Below are positions 16,029 to 25,265 of a stretch of 64,000 nucleotides of DNA, piece by piece (within the stretch, counting starts at the first letter, position 1; the number at the start of each line of letters is the position of its first letter). Source of the DNA: an uncultured Actinomycetes bacterium (GTDB taxonomy: Bacteria; Actinomycetota; Acidimicrobiia; Acidimicrobiales; RAAP-2); NCBI GenBank assembly GCA_903825895.1, contig CAIKCI010000041.1, forward strand, positions 1 through 64,000, in the 5' to 3' direction. The notes below the pieces were generated by a model that was not told the origin of the DNA, searched no databases, and worked only from the letters and a program-made list of their open reading frames with translations. A program made the position numbers and the translations under genes.

Positions 16029-17990
16029 TTAGCGGAATGCCGCCACCCCATAGTGTCCGAGGATGACATGGATATTTTGGGTGGTGGCGTGCAGCATCGG
16101 CTGCGCTGCGTCCCAAAGAAAGCCGTTGTCGTCGTCAAGACCGTTCATTCGATCCAAAAGTTGGGACAATGCCTCCTCGAGACTTCGAGCGTCATCAAGC
16201 GACGCCGACGCTCGAAGTTCGAGGTCCAAGAGCACAGCAGCAAGATAATGCAACTGTTGGAGGATCTCTCGCGCATCGTTGACCTCAATGCGATGTGCGC
16301 CTGTTTCATGTGCTGCTGCGTCCACAACCGCTGTTGCATGGAGCCGTGCGTCAACTGCATCATTACGCGCTCGTTCCATGTTGCCTTCACCGTTTGTTGC
16401 AAACAAGACAATCGTTCGTGCGTACTCTCGTAGCGAATGCGTGACCTGACAAAGACTGGAAAGTACATCTCCCGTTCGCCTCGAGGCCCAAAGAAAACTA
16501 AATCCGACAACGACAAGGCCGCCGAGTATGGTCCACAGCGCACGTAGTGGAGCTAATTGATCGATGGCATTGCCATCATTGGCGAGCAGAAAAATCACGA
16601 ACATTGACCAGAAGAAAATTCCTGCCGCATAATTAGAGAGAAGAAACACCATGGTCAGCGCTCCACACGCCGCTACCAGCGCGGCGGCGAACCATCCCAC
16701 CGGGTGGAGTAGTTCGAAGATCCCCAAACCCACGCAAACGCCACCAATCGTTCCTGCGATGCGCGAGAGCACTCTTACGCTGGTGTCCCCGAGACCGGGT
16801 TTCGCCATCCACGCAACGGTCATAGGGAACCAGTAACCCCGGGACGGACCCCAAAGAAGTGAGAAGAGGCCGGCCGTCGTGATGGCCAGTGAAAGACGCA
16901 CGCCGTGGCGAAAGGCTTCGTCTTTCCAGTGAAAATGATGGCGAATCTTTCCCGATCGAGGAAGACGAGGGGCGGCGACCTTGACGCCATGACGTTTGCC
17001 AAAAGGCCAGTGGCCGCTCACGGACTCGACCACCTGGGTAAAGGCTGTGCCATTCTTTGCAGTGAGTTCTTGGTCGATAAGCGATCCAAAGGGTTCAAGT
17101 TGTCGTGTCGCTTCAAAAAGTGCTGCAAGATCCTTCTCGAGGAAGCGGCGGAACCAGTGCCAGCGCAGTACTCGAGCAACTCCCTTACTCAGTGAGCGCA
17201 CGGCCAAGAAATACTCCTGCAGCTTCTGCGTGGCTTCAACATTATTGATCTCATCGCCTTCACGGGACAGCGCAATCAGATTGCAGCGGATGATGGTCGA
17301 CTGCACCACGATGTCATCAAACCATTGCTGGAGAATTTCCCCTTGACCATCGACATCCAAGGCGAAACGTAATCGTCGCAAGCGTTCAACATGGATGACA
17401 TCGACCGCACTCAATGCATCGCCACTACAGGCGTGGCCCAAGCCCCGATAGAACAAGGCCAAGAGTTCTCGATAGCCGTCAACTCGTCGAAACAACCAAG
17501 AGGAGGTAATCACTGCGGTAGCGAAGACCCCGCCGAGAAAGAACGCAGAGGCGTCACCCACTGCACTGGTGAACATGGCTGGCTCACCGCTGAAAACGCA
17601 GTAGGCAACCATGCAGAGAACGCCCAGCATCGTCGCTCGGGGTCCCCCAACGACAACAAACCCACCGAGGAAACCGATCACGGCCATCCCTGCGATGTGG
17701 GCAACGGGATCTGAAGAAGCCCATGCTCCAAAAAAAACAGTGAGCGTCAGTGCCACCACCCCGGTTCCCATGGAAAATATTCGATGCCGATAGGCGCCGT
17801 CGAGATCGAGGAGACCTCCAACAAATGCAGCACCAAGTGACATCGACACGCCAATACTCTCGTGCGATGTGACGAATGCCCACCCTTGAATGGCCAGCAA
17901 GATGAGAAAGATCCGTAAACCCTTCCACCACGTGATCATGGAACGATCAAGCGTATGAACGCTCTGCCACGTTTCTCGAAGCAGCGTCAT
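16029..17990 (-). CDS. FUSC-family aromatic-acid-exporter-like membrane protein
   Basis: The 653-residue protein has two blocks of about six membrane helices separated by cytosolic segments, the layout of FUSC/YccS/AaeB proteins. The second block carries the family stretch 'RGYWFPMTVAWMAKPGLGDTSVRVLSRIAGTIGG'. Related proteins export aromatic carboxylic acids or fusaric acid with accessory subunits, but many actinobacterial members are unassigned. It lies between the aminotransferase and the DMGDH-like gene on the same strand, with its own 64-base upstream gap. I cannot tell whether it belongs to the catabolic regulon. Confidence 0.85.
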   Translation of the reverse strand: MTLLRETWQSVHTLDRSMITWWKGLRIFLILLAIQGWAFVTSHESIGVSMSLGAAFVGGLLDLDGAYRHRIFSMGTGVVALTLTVFFGAWASSDPVAHIAGMAVIGFLGGFVVVGGPRATMLGVLCMVAYCVFSGEPAMFTSAVGDASAFFLGGVFATAVITSSWLFRRVDGYRELLALFYRGLGHACSGDALSAVDVIHVERLRRLRFALDVDGQGEILQQWFDDIVVQSTIIRCNLIALSREGDEINNVEATQKLQEYFLAVRSLSKGVARVLRWHWFRRFLEKDLAALFEATRQLEPFGSLIDQELTAKNGTAFTQVVESVSGHWPFGKRHGVKVAAPRLPRSGKIRHHFHWKDEAFRHGVRLSLAITTAGLFSLLWGPSRGYWFPMTVAWMAKPGLGDTSVRVLSRIAGTIGGVCVGLGIFELLHPVGWFAAALVAACGALTMVFLLSNYAAGIFFWSMFVIFLLANDGNAIDQLAPLRALWTILGGLVVVGFSFLWASRRTGDVLSSLCQVTHSLREYARTIVLFATNGEGNMERARNDAVDARLHATAVVDAAAHETGAHRIEVNDAREILQQLHYLAAVLLDLELRASASLDDARSLEEALSQLLDRMNGLDDDNGFLWDAAQPMLHATTQNIHVILGHYGVAAFR

Positions 17991-18054
17991 GGAGTAACCC
18001 TACGAGAAGTTCACTCATCGTGCTGATTACTTGTTCGAGAAACTCACGACCGAT

Positions 18055-20517
18055 TTAGTAACCCTTAGCCAGAATGCGCTCTCGTTTGGGGTCATAGAAC
18101 GGTTGAATCGAGAGGGTAATGGGATAAACACCCTGCGGAGTCTCTACCGTAAAGTCGTTCGTATCGATCCACTCTTGCGTGACACCTTCATCGTTGTGCA
18201 CCGCCACCAAGCCGATTGCTCCGCCCAAGGTAAAGCCATAGCCCGCAGCTCGGACATAGCCCAACCAGGAATCATTCAACATGACTGCCTCATTGCCGAA
18301 GAGTCGCACCGAGGGATCATTGACCAACATGCTCACCAAGAGTTCATCGAGCGGTTCAGATGCTTTGATAGCGGCCAATGCTTCTTGGCCGATAAAGCCG
18401 CCTTCTTTGTTCAGCGCAACGGCAAAACCCAGTCCCGCTTCGTAGGGGTTGTCCGTGTTGTCAATGTCAACGCCGAGGTCTCGGTAGCCCTTTTCCAATC
18501 GAAGTGAACCCATGGCCGAAAGACCCACTGGACGAAGGCCTAAGTCCTGGCCGGCCGCCATCAAGGTGTCGTAGGCCAACAGGCCGTACTCGGTCGGAAC
18601 GTGAAGCTCGTAGCCCAACTCACCCACATAAGTAATGCGCACACAAAGAGCCGGAGCCATCCCAACATCGATCTGGCGAAGTGACAGATAAGGAAATGCT
18701 TCATTTGAAAAGTCCGCCGACGACACTCGCTGGAGCAGTTCTCGAGAGTTCGGACCTTGAACAGAAAGCAAGGTGGTCCCCGACGTCACGTCGGTCACAC
18801 TCACGAACTCTCCAGGCTTTGTTGCCCGGCGAATCATTGGCTCGACACGACGATGGATGATGTCCGACGCGACCACTAAGAACTCGTCATCTTTGACACG
18901 GGCCACCGTCAAGTCTGCGGCGATGCCGCCTTGTGGCGTGCACCATTGGGTGTAAGTCACCGATCCTGGGGCTTTCTTGATGTTGTTCGCCGACAGCCTC
19001 GATAACACCGCAAGTGCATCAGGTCCTTTCACCGAGAACTTTGCCATCAAGGTCATATCCATGATCCCCACAGCATGACGAATTGCTTCGTGTTCTTGTT
19101 TGATGAAGTCAAACGATGCTTGGGCCTCGTAACCCGGAGCAATCGCTAAGGGGTACGCATCGCCTTCAAACCATTCAGGAAACTCCCAACCCACAGAACT
19201 TTGGAAGTGTGCACCAAGTTCTTCAAAGCGATCATGCAGCGGCGTACGTCGAAGGTTACGTGCTGTGCGTGGTCGCCAGCTTGGATAGGCCGCATCACCA
19301 AAGAGCACACCGAGTTGTTCATTCGTCCGTTCGTGACGAAATGCTCGGGTGATTTCGTGCGGCGCCAAGCGATCGATGGCATAACCCGTCACATCAACGG
19401 GAGGCTCACCGTCGACGATCCAGTGGGCCAACGTCGTGCCCACCCCACCACCGAGAAGAATCCCGAGCGAGTTCAACCCCGCGGCCACAAAGTAGTTGTC
19501 GAGTTCAGGTGCAGGACCCAACAAGGGGTGCACGTCGGAGGTAAAGGACTCAGGCCCGCAGAAGAACTTCAAAATGCCGGCGTCTTGTAATGCGGGGACC
19601 CGTTCCATGGCCCGCTCCAAGAAGGGAGCGACTCGGTCATAGTCGGGAGTGATCTCTCCAAAGGAGAAGTCGTTGGGCACGCCATCGAGGGACCATGCTT
19701 TGGCGTCGGGTTCAAAGAGCCCAACAAGCAATCCGTCACCTTCAGGGCGGAAGTAGCCGTAACAGTCAGGGTCTTCGATCACCGGCAAGTCACGGGTCAC
19801 CCCTTCCATCGGTTCAGTGATCACGTAATAGTGCTCGGCCGCTTGATTGGGAATCTCGACGCCCGCCATGACGCCGAACTGACGGGCCCACATTCCCGCA
19901 CAGTTCACGACCGTTTCGCATTCGATCGTTCCTTGTTCGGTGACGACACCGGTAACACGACGACCGTTGATCTCAACGCCAATGGCCGGTGTGTGTTCAA
20001 GGATCACGGCACCGTTGTTCCGCGCACCCTTTGCCAATGACATCGCCACCCCAACAGGATCAGCACGACCTTCGTCGGCAATGTACAGCCCGCCAACGAG
20101 ATCGTCAGTGCGCAGTAGCGGCCACATCTCTTGGATTTCTTTCGGTGAAAGCTCATGGTCTTCGACGCCGAAGCCTTTCACGAACAGACCTTCACGATGC
20201 AGTGCTTCCATCCGGTCCTTGTTCGTTGCGATCGAAATATGACCAATGGGTGTGAAGCCAGTCGACAGCCCAGTCTCTTCTTCTAAACGTTCGTAAAGGT
20301 CACGCGAGTAGCGACTCATAAATAACGCCGTCTCATCAACCATCCCAGCTGAGGTAATCAAACCCGCTGCGTGCCAGGTTGTCCCCGACGTCAGCGCATT
20401 GCGCTCGAGCAAGATGACGTCCTTGGCTCCAAGTTTGGTCAAGTGATAGGCGATTGAACAGCCGATAACCCCACCGCCAACGATGACGATCTGCGCGCGC
20501 TGGGGTTGCTCAGCCAT
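18055..20517 (-). CDS. Dimethylglycine/sarcosine dehydrogenase-like FAD-GcvT fusion protein
   Basis: The 820-residue protein has an N-terminal DAO-type FAD domain (GGGVIG at residues 14-19), the GTTWHAAGL motif whose H49 carries covalent FAD in dimethylglycine and sarcosine dehydrogenases, a linker domain, and a C-terminal GcvT-like folate-binding half ('HEAIRHAVGIMDMTLMAKFSVKGPDA', 'LGYELHVPTEYG'). Known relatives demethylate N-methylglycines and pass the methyl group to THF or release formaldehyde. It is the last gene of the mscR-MBL-DMGDH operon, with a zero-base gap to the MBL gene. The exact N-methyl substrate is unproven; dimethylglycine or sarcosine fits the Rieske enzyme next door. 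Confidence 0.9.
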   Translation of the reverse strand: MAEQPQRAQIVIVGGGVIGCSIAYHLTKLGAKDVILLERNALTSGTTWHAAGLITSAGMVDETALFMSRYSRDLYERLEEETGLSTGFTPIGHISIATNKDRMEALHREGLFVKGFGVEDHELSPKEIQEMWPLLRTDDLVGGLYIADEGRADPVGVAMSLAKGARNNGAVILEHTPAIGVEINGRRVTGVVTEQGTIECETVVNCAGMWARQFGVMAGVEIPNQAAEHYYVITEPMEGVTRDLPVIEDPDCYGYFRPEGDGLLVGLFEPDAKAWSLDGVPNDFSFGEITPDYDRVAPFLERAMERVPALQDAGILKFFCGPESFTSDVHPLLGPAPELDNYFVAAGLNSLGILLGGGVGTTLAHWIVDGEPPVDVTGYAIDRLAPHEITRAFRHERTNEQLGVLFGDAAYPSWRPRTARNLRRTPLHDRFEELGAHFQSSVGWEFPEWFEGDAYPLAIAPGYEAQASFDFIKQEHEAIRHAVGIMDMTLMAKFSVKGPDALAVLSRLSANNIKKAPGSVTYTQWCTPQGGIAADLTVARVKDDEFLVVASDIIHRRVEPMIRRATKPGEFVSVTDVTSGTTLLSVQGPNSRELLQRVSSADFSNEAFPYLSLRQIDVGMAPALCVRITYVGELGYELHVPTEYGLLAYDTLMAAGQDLGLRPVGLSAMGSLRLEKGYRDLGVDIDNTDNPYEAGLGFAVALNKEGGFIGQEALAAIKASEPLDELLVSMLVNDPSVRLFGNEAVMLNDSWLGYVRAAGYGFTLGGAIGLVAVHNDEGVTQEWIDTNDFTVETPQGVYPITLSIQPFYDPKRERILAKGY

Positions 20518-21135
20518 CTAGATCTTTGCTTCCCACTCAGGAAGACTTGGTGCTTCGGTGCCAATGGTGGTCTCGTCACCGTGGCCGGTCAGCACTCTGG
20601 TTGCACTGGGTAGTCCTAACAGCACGTCACGGATGGAAGCGACGATGGTTGCGTAGTCCGAGAAACTGCGTCCCGTCGCCCCCGGACCGCCATGAAAGAG
20701 CGTGTCACCAGAGAAGAGCACATCATGTTCTTCGTCATAGAAACAACAGCCTCCTGGGCTGTGGCCTGGGGTGTGCAAGACCTTCAAGGTGGAGTCCCCT
20801 GCGTGAATAATCATGGCGTCACTGAGTTCTCCGTCAGCTGCTCGATCGGGGTAGACCTCTCGCCACAGCATCGAATCGGCTGGGTGCAAGAAAATCGGCG
20901 CATCAACCACTTCGGCCAATGCCACTGCGGCGTTGATGTGATCGTTGTGGCCATGGGTAGCCAAGATCCCGGTCACCGTACGCGAACCCACGGCTTCAAC
21001 AATGGGTCGATGATCGTGTGCGGCGTCGATGATGAGTACCTCTTCGTCACCGATGATCCAAATATTATTCTCTACCTCAAAATCTTGGCCGTCGAGCGAA
21101 AAGATCCCCGAAGTGATGACGCGCTCGATACTCAC
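20518..21135 (-). CDS. Metallo-beta-lactamase-fold hydrolase of the MscR module
   Basis: A 205-residue MBL-fold protein with the zinc motif THGHNDH (HxHxDH), then H in '[15 protein letters not shown]', D in 'FSGDTLF' and H in 'VLTGHGDET'. In actinobacteria this hydrolase typically follows mscR and is thought to act on S-formyl-mycothiol or a related thioester, giving formate. Its start overlaps the mscR stop by four bases and its stop abuts the DMGDH-like gene, so the three form one operon. The family is certain; the exact step is inferred from the conserved pairing. Confidence 0.88.
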   Translation of the reverse strand: MSIERVITSGIFSLDGQDFEVENNIWIIGDEEVLIIDAAHDHRPIVEAVGSRTVTGILATHGHNDHINAAVALAEVVDAPIFLHPADSMLWREVYPDRAADGELSDAMIIHAGDSTLKVLHTPGHSPGGCCFYDEEHDVLFSGDTLFHGGPGATGRSFSDYATIVASIRDVLLGLPSATRVLTGHGDETTIGTEAPSLPEWEAKI

Positions 21136-22217
21136 AGCACAACGACCGAACGGAGTACTTCGCCTCGTTCCATGCGGTGAAAGGCATCCTCCACTTCGCT
21201 GAGATCAATGGTCTCAGTCACAAAACGATCCAGGTCTAAGCGGCCTTGGAGGTAGAGATCAACGAGCATGGGAAAGTCCCTTGATGGCAGGCAGTCGCCA
21301 TACCAACTCGGCTTGATACGCCCTCCACGACCGAAGAGTTCAATAAACGGCAGTTCAATCTTCATCTCTGGCGTCGGCACGCCAACTTGCACCACGGTTC
21401 CCGCAAGATCGCGGGCGTAGAAGGCTTGCTCGAAGACTTTGGGGTTACCAACGGCTTCTATGCAGACATCAGCGCCGTTGCCGTTCGTGAAACCTTGAAT
21501 AGCCACCACCGGGTCTTCGTTCGACGCGTTCACCGTGTGGGTGGCGCCAAACTCTTTGGCCAGTTCTAGCTTTCGGTCATCGAGGTCAACGGCAATGATT
21601 GTTGACGCACCGGCCAACTTCGCACCGGCAACTGCAGCACAACCAACACCGCCACAGCCGAAGACGGCAACGGAGTCGCCAATTTCAACCTCGCCGGTCC
21701 ACATCGCAGCACCCAGTCCTGCCATCACGCCACAACCCAAAAGGCCGACTGCTGCAGGTCGAGCGCTGGAGTCAACCTTGGTGCACTGCCCCGCGTGCAC
21801 CAGCGTCTTCTCGACGAATGCTCCAATCCCCAAGGCTGGGGAGAGCTCGGTGCCGTCACTCAAGGTCATTTTTTGCGTTGCGTTAAACGTAGAGAAGCAG
21901 TACTGCGGCTTTCCCTTTTGACATGAACGACACTCGCCACACACAGCTCGCCAGTTCAACACCACAAAATCGCCAGGAGTAAGCGACGTCACCCCTTCGC
22001 CAACCGCTTCGACGACGCCAGCGGCTTCGTGACCTAAAAGAAAAGGAAAGTCGTCATTGATGCCGCCTTCTCGATAATGGAGATCGGTGTGGCACACGCC
22101 ACAGGCCTGAATGGTGACGACGGCCTCGCCGGGGCCTGGATCGGGGACATGGATGGTTTCGATCGTGACCGGGGCACCTTTTTTGGTGGCCACGACTCCT
22201 CGTACTTCATAGGGCAT
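21132..22217 (-). CDS. mscR: S-(hydroxymethyl)mycothiol dehydrogenase
   Basis: A 361-residue zinc-dependent medium-chain alcohol dehydrogenase of the mycothiol-dependent formaldehyde dehydrogenase group. Catalytic zinc ligands occur in CGVCHTD and GHEAAG, the structural zinc in [15 protein letters not shown], and the NAD site in [12 protein letters not shown]. Length and motifs match actinobacterial MscR closely. It oxidises the formaldehyde-mycothiol adduct (and S-nitrosomycothiol in some species). It leads the operon mscR-MBL-DMGDH and is divergent from the Rieske oxygenase gene, which places formaldehyde removal next to two enzymes expected to produce it. This also implies the organism makes mycothiol. 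Confidence 0.94.
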   Translation of the reverse strand: MPYEVRGVVATKKGAPVTIETIHVPDPGPGEAVVTIQACGVCHTDLHYREGGINDDFPFLLGHEAAGVVEAVGEGVTSLTPGDFVVLNWRAVCGECRSCQKGKPQYCFSTFNATQKMTLSDGTELSPALGIGAFVEKTLVHAGQCTKVDSSARPAAVGLLGCGVMAGLGAAMWTGEVEIGDSVAVFGCGGVGCAAVAGAKLAGASTIIAVDLDDRKLELAKEFGATHTVNASNEDPVVAIQGFTNGNGADVCIEAVGNPKVFEQAFYARDLAGTVVQVGVPTPEMKIELPFIELFGRGGRIKPSWYGDCLPSRDFPMLVDLYLQGRLDLDRFVTETIDLSEVEDAFHRMERGEVLRSVVVL

Positions 22218-22337
22218 TGTCCACTCCGTTTCTTCGTTCTGACCCCTTACTGGGGTTCCTCACTGTGCCACGAACCCCCGGAAGGCGCCACTTGTTCGCC
22301 CAACGCTGGACGGGGGACCCGAAGGATTCTAGGATCG

Positions 22338-22355
22338 ACTGTATGACCATTCAAT
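22338..22355 (+). promoter_or_regulatory. Possible dyad operator overlapping the Rieske oxygenase start codon
   Basis: ACTGTATGACCATTCAAT matches the tetR-proximal site (9319) at 15 of 18 positions, and the ATG at 22343 lies inside it. TAGGAT at 22330-22335 ends 7 bases before the ATG and could be a -10 element of a leaderless transcript. A chance match is possible because part of the site is coding. Confidence 0.4.
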
Positions 22356-23527
22356 CAGACCTCGCCCCTCTCAACCCGAGGGATTTAGAGCTGACCTTAA
22401 AGCCCTTTGGTTATTCACGGATGTTGCCGCCTCAGGCCTACGTGGGCCAAGAGGTTTTTGACTGGGAACGACGGAACTTTTTCGAGAAGGGCTGGCTCTG
22501 CGTGGGCTTCTCTCAAGACATCGCCGAGCCAGGCGATCAAAAAGCCGAAACCCTCGGGACCGGCAGCGTCTTGTTGATTCGTGGCCACGACGACATTCTG
22601 CGTGCGTTCGCCAACGTCTGTTCTCACCGTGGCCACGAACTGCTTCCTTGCGGAGAGACCGCACACCATGGCCGCGTTATCTGTCCCTATCACTCGTGGT
22701 CGTACAGCCTTGAAGGTGACGTATGGACGGCGCCTGGATTCCAAGACGTCGAAGGCTTTGTCGCTGCGGAACATGGTCTCACTGAACTTCCTTGCACTGA
22801 ATGGCACGGAATGATCTTTGTGAACTCATCGAGCGATGCCGAACCACTCGACAAGCTGCTCGCTGAACTCGATCCCATCATTGCCCCCTACGAACCAGAA
22901 CGGCTCAAGATTGCCGGCCGTCACGTGTACACCATCAACTCGAACTGGAAGACTCTGACCGAGAATTATCACGAGTGCTACCACTGCATGATGTTGCACC
23001 CGCAGCTCTGTGTGGTCTCAGCCCCACAAAGCGGCTATGGCTACTACACCGACGGACCCTGGTCCGGTGGCACCATGCTCATCAAAGATGAATACCAGAC
23101 CATGTCCATGGATGGGCAGGGGAATGGCGCGATGTTACGCAATCTCAACGCCGAGCAGCTCCGTGAAGTGGTCTACGTCAATATCTTTCCCAACGTACTG
23201 ATTAGTTGTCACCCGGACTACGTGATGATCCACCGCATCATGCCCGCAGCAGTCGGTGAAACCATCATTGAGTGCATGTGGGCGTTCGCCCCTGAGTCGT
23301 GGGATATTGACGAGTTCAACCCCGCCTACGCCATCGACTTTTGGGACCTGACGAACAGCCAGGACTGGGGAGCATGTGAGTCGGTGCAGCGTGCGTTGGC
23401 GTCGCCAAAGGCGATTGCTGGGCCACTCTCGAGCCAAGAAGAGAACGTTTATCAGTACGTGACCATGGTGGCAAGGGGCTACCTCGGCCAAAGCGTTAAG
23501 AACGTGAAAGAAACCCCCGTCGCGTAA
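22343..23527 (+). CDS. Rieske aromatic-ring-hydroxylase-type oxygenase, betaine-demethylase-like
   Basis: The 394-residue oxygenase alpha subunit binds a Rieske [2Fe-2S] cluster through C93-x-H95 (CSHRGH) and C114-x2-H117 (CPYHSW), and mononuclear iron through H214 and H219 in ENYHECYHCMMLHP. The stretch 'AIDFWDLTNSQDW' is typical of glycine-betaine and related quaternary-amine monooxygenases. Such enzymes hydroxylate an N-methyl group, which leaves as formaldehyde. I use the ATG at 22343; an extension to 22217 would add 42 residues without family features. It is divergent from mscR. No ferredoxin-reductase partner is adjacent, so electrons must come from elsewhere. Substrate is inferred. Confidence 0.9.
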   Translation: MTIQSDLAPLNPRDLELTLKPFGYSRMLPPQAYVGQEVFDWERRNFFEKGWLCVGFSQDIAEPGDQKAETLGTGSVLLIRGHDDILRAFANVCSHRGHELLPCGETAHHGRVICPYHSWSYSLEGDVWTAPGFQDVEGFVAAEHGLTELPCTEWHGMIFVNSSSDAEPLDKLLAELDPIIAPYEPERLKIAGRHVYTINSNWKTLTENYHECYHCMMLHPQLCVVSAPQSGYGYYTDGPWSGGTMLIKDEYQTMSMDGQGNGAMLRNLNAEQLREVVYVNIFPNVLISCHPDYVMIHRIMPAAVGETIIECMWAFAPESWDIDEFNPAYAIDFWDLTNSQDWGACESVQRALASPKAIAGPLSSQEENVYQYVTMVARGYLGQSVKNVKETPVA

Positions 23528-23531
23528 CGCG

Positions 23532-24698
23532 TTAGACGAAGGACTGCGGGCCTCGTTTGACCATCTGGTCAGCGATAATCGAACGCTGGACTTCGCTCGT
23601 GCCTTCCCAGATGCGCTCAACACGCAGTTCTCGGAAGAGCCGCTCGGCCACGTTTTCACGCATATAGCCCCGTCCGCCAAAGATTTGTAGGCATTTGTCC
23701 GCCACCCGACCCGCCGCTTCCGAGGCGAAGAGCTTGGCCATAGAACACTGCGCATGTTGGATCTTGACGTCAGCACCGGCGTCGATGTTCTTTGCCGTCT
23801 CATAGACCATCGAGCGTGCGGCAAAGAGATCAGTCAATGAGTCAGCCAGCATGATCTGTATGGCCCCGAAGTCCGTGAGTGGCTGGCCGTTGACGATGCG
23901 CTCTTTGGCAAACGCTGTCGTTTCATCGATAAGACGCTGCATCCCACCGAGGCAGCGCGCTGAGACCATCATGCGCTCAAAGCGGAACCACTCATAGGCG
24001 AAATGCATTCCGTCACCTTCGTTCCCCACCATTGACGTTGCCGGAACGCGAACATTCTCGAATGCCACAATGGGGTGGTGATGATTGATGGTGTGGGAAT
24101 AGCTAGGAGTGCGGACAACGCGCACTCCCGGGTTCGGTAAGTCAATGATGAACATTGCGTGCTGGCCAGCGTTGACCCCTTGGGTGAGCTTGCCTTGAAA
24201 AAAGACATAGGCACTCGAGTTAAACGACGTGACGTGCCACTTCTCACCATTCAAGATGTACTCGTCGCCGTCTCGGGTTGCCGTTGAGGTGATGGCATCA
24301 ACGTCACTCCCGGCAAACTCTTCGGTGATGGCGTAGGCCTCTTCTTTTTCGCCGCGCGTGGCCGGCCGGATGTAGTTCTCGATCTGTTCTGGCGTTGCAA
24401 CCTCAGTGAGCCATGCCGGTGGGGTGTGCATCATCCACGCCAATGCGTTGGTGACCCGACCAGTCTGCTCTTGAACCAAGACTTGTTGGATCATGGTGCA
24501 GCCTTGGCCACCATATTCTTTGGGAATATTTGTCGAGTGCAGTCCAAGGTCGAGCACTTTCTTGCGCATCGCCGTCTCAACCTCAGGAGGGAGATCACCG
24601 TCGTGAGTCTCGGCATACTCCTCATAGGGAATGAGTTCGTCGGCGAAGGATCGTGCCGTGGCTTGAAGAACCAAATCCTCTGATGAAAGGTTGTACAT
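23532..24698 (-). CDS. Acyl-CoA dehydrogenase
   Basis: The 388-residue FAD acyl-CoA dehydrogenase has the usual three-domain layout: helical N domain, beta domain with 'AYAITEEFAGSDVDAITSTATRDGDEYILNGEKWHVT', and a helical C domain with 'QIFGGRGYMRENVAERLFRELRVERIWEGTSEVQR', which includes the glutamate region (WEGTSE) of the family. It converges with the Rieske gene (5-base gap). A dyad almost identical to that before the aminotransferase lies 17 bases upstream of its start, which argues for shared TetR control. The acyl substrate is not evident; it might handle the carbon skeleton of the amine or an unrelated fatty acid. Confidence 0.92.
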   Translation of the reverse strand: MYNLSSEDLVLQATARSFADELIPYEEYAETHDGDLPPEVETAMRKKVLDLGLHSTNIPKEYGGQGCTMIQQVLVQEQTGRVTNALAWMMHTPPAWLTEVATPEQIENYIRPATRGEKEEAYAITEEFAGSDVDAITSTATRDGDEYILNGEKWHVTSFNSSAYVFFQGKLTQGVNAGQHAMFIIDLPNPGVRVVRTPSYSHTINHHHPIVAFENVRVPATSMVGNEGDGMHFAYEWFRFERMMVSARCLGGMQRLIDETTAFAKERIVNGQPLTDFGAIQIMLADSLTDLFAARSMVYETAKNIDAGADVKIQHAQCSMAKLFASEAAGRVADKCLQIFGGRGYMRENVAERLFRELRVERIWEGTSEVQRSIIADQMVKRGPQSFV

Positions 24699-24714
24699 CG
24701 ACGTGCCTCCTTGG

Positions 24715-24732
24715 ATTGACTGACGGTTCAGT
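24715..24732 (-). promoter_or_regulatory. Dyad operator upstream of the acyl-CoA dehydrogenase gene
   Basis: On the minus strand ACTGAACCGTCAGTCAAT; the arms ACTGA and TCAGT flank 4 bases, and TCAAT gives a looser N8 dyad. The string TTGACTGAC-N-GTTCAGTTTA shared with the aminotransferase site differs by only one base. It lies 17-34 bases upstream of the acyl-CoA dehydrogenase start and about 80 bases before the cupin gene, and could serve both. Confidence 0.62.
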
Positions 24733-24813
24733 TTATGTCAGCGTGAGAGGAGAAGGGAGTGAAAAAGCAAGACATCACACCTTTGATCGTTGCCACACTA
24801 GAAAAGGAAGCCC

Positions 24814-25155
24814 ATGAACCTCACGCCATTTTTCTCAGATGCCCTTACTCACCCTGTCGAATCGTGGGGTCCGCTCCCCGAAGCGATCGGCGAGCCCATG
24901 GAGACCTCGGGGTTCACTCTTTGGGAAGAAGGCGACCAGATGGTCGGAATCTGGTGTTGCACCACTGGTCATTCACGTTGGGACTTTAAAACCCACGAAA
25001 TGATTGTGGTCGTGGCCGGCAAGATGATCTGCACCGTTGACGGGGGCGAAGCTGTTGAACTCAAGACCGGAGACACGGCATTCTTCCCAAAAGGGTGGAG
25101 CGGCACCTGGGAGATCATTGAAGATATCCGCAAACTCTTCACTATCTTTGACTGA
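24814..25155 (+). CDS. Small cupin (DUF861/EutQ-like)
   Basis: The 113-residue single-domain cupin matches the DUF861 group, whose members resemble ureidoglycine aminohydrolase and EutQ cupins: 'THEMIVVVAGKMICTVDGGEAVELKTGDTAFFPKGWSGTWEI'. The strong ribosome site AAAAGGAAG stands just before the ATG at 24814. It is divergent from the acyl-CoA dehydrogenase gene across the dyad at 24715. DUF861 cupins often accompany polyamine-type transporters, aminotransferases and Rieske enzymes, but most lack a proven reaction. Confidence 0.85.
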   Translation: MNLTPFFSDALTHPVESWGPLPEAIGEPMETSGFTLWEEGDQMVGIWCCTTGHSRWDFKTHEMIVVVAGKMICTVDGGEAVELKTGDTAFFPKGWSGTWEIIEDIRKLFTIFD

Positions 25156-25204
25156 CGACGGCCTCAAGCGAGGTTGAGGGGCTCAAAAGAAAGTCTCCGT
25201 CGTG

Positions 25205-25217
25205 GGGACATTGTCCC
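25205..25217. promoter_or_regulatory. Short perfect palindrome upstream of the SCO6745-family gene
   Basis: GGGACATTGTCCC is a 13-base palindrome with an ATT centre, 49 bases before the ATG at 25266. It could be an operator or a weak hairpin ending cupin transcription. No T run follows it directly. Confidence 0.35.
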
Positions 25218-25265
25218 TCTTCGCCAACGATTGCGGAAGGCACTGCCCTTCGTTAGGGTGAGGAT

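Noticed and set aside
22217-22342. Longer N terminus for the Rieske oxygenase
   Set aside because: The 42 extra residues are not family-like and overlap the divergent mscR start region.
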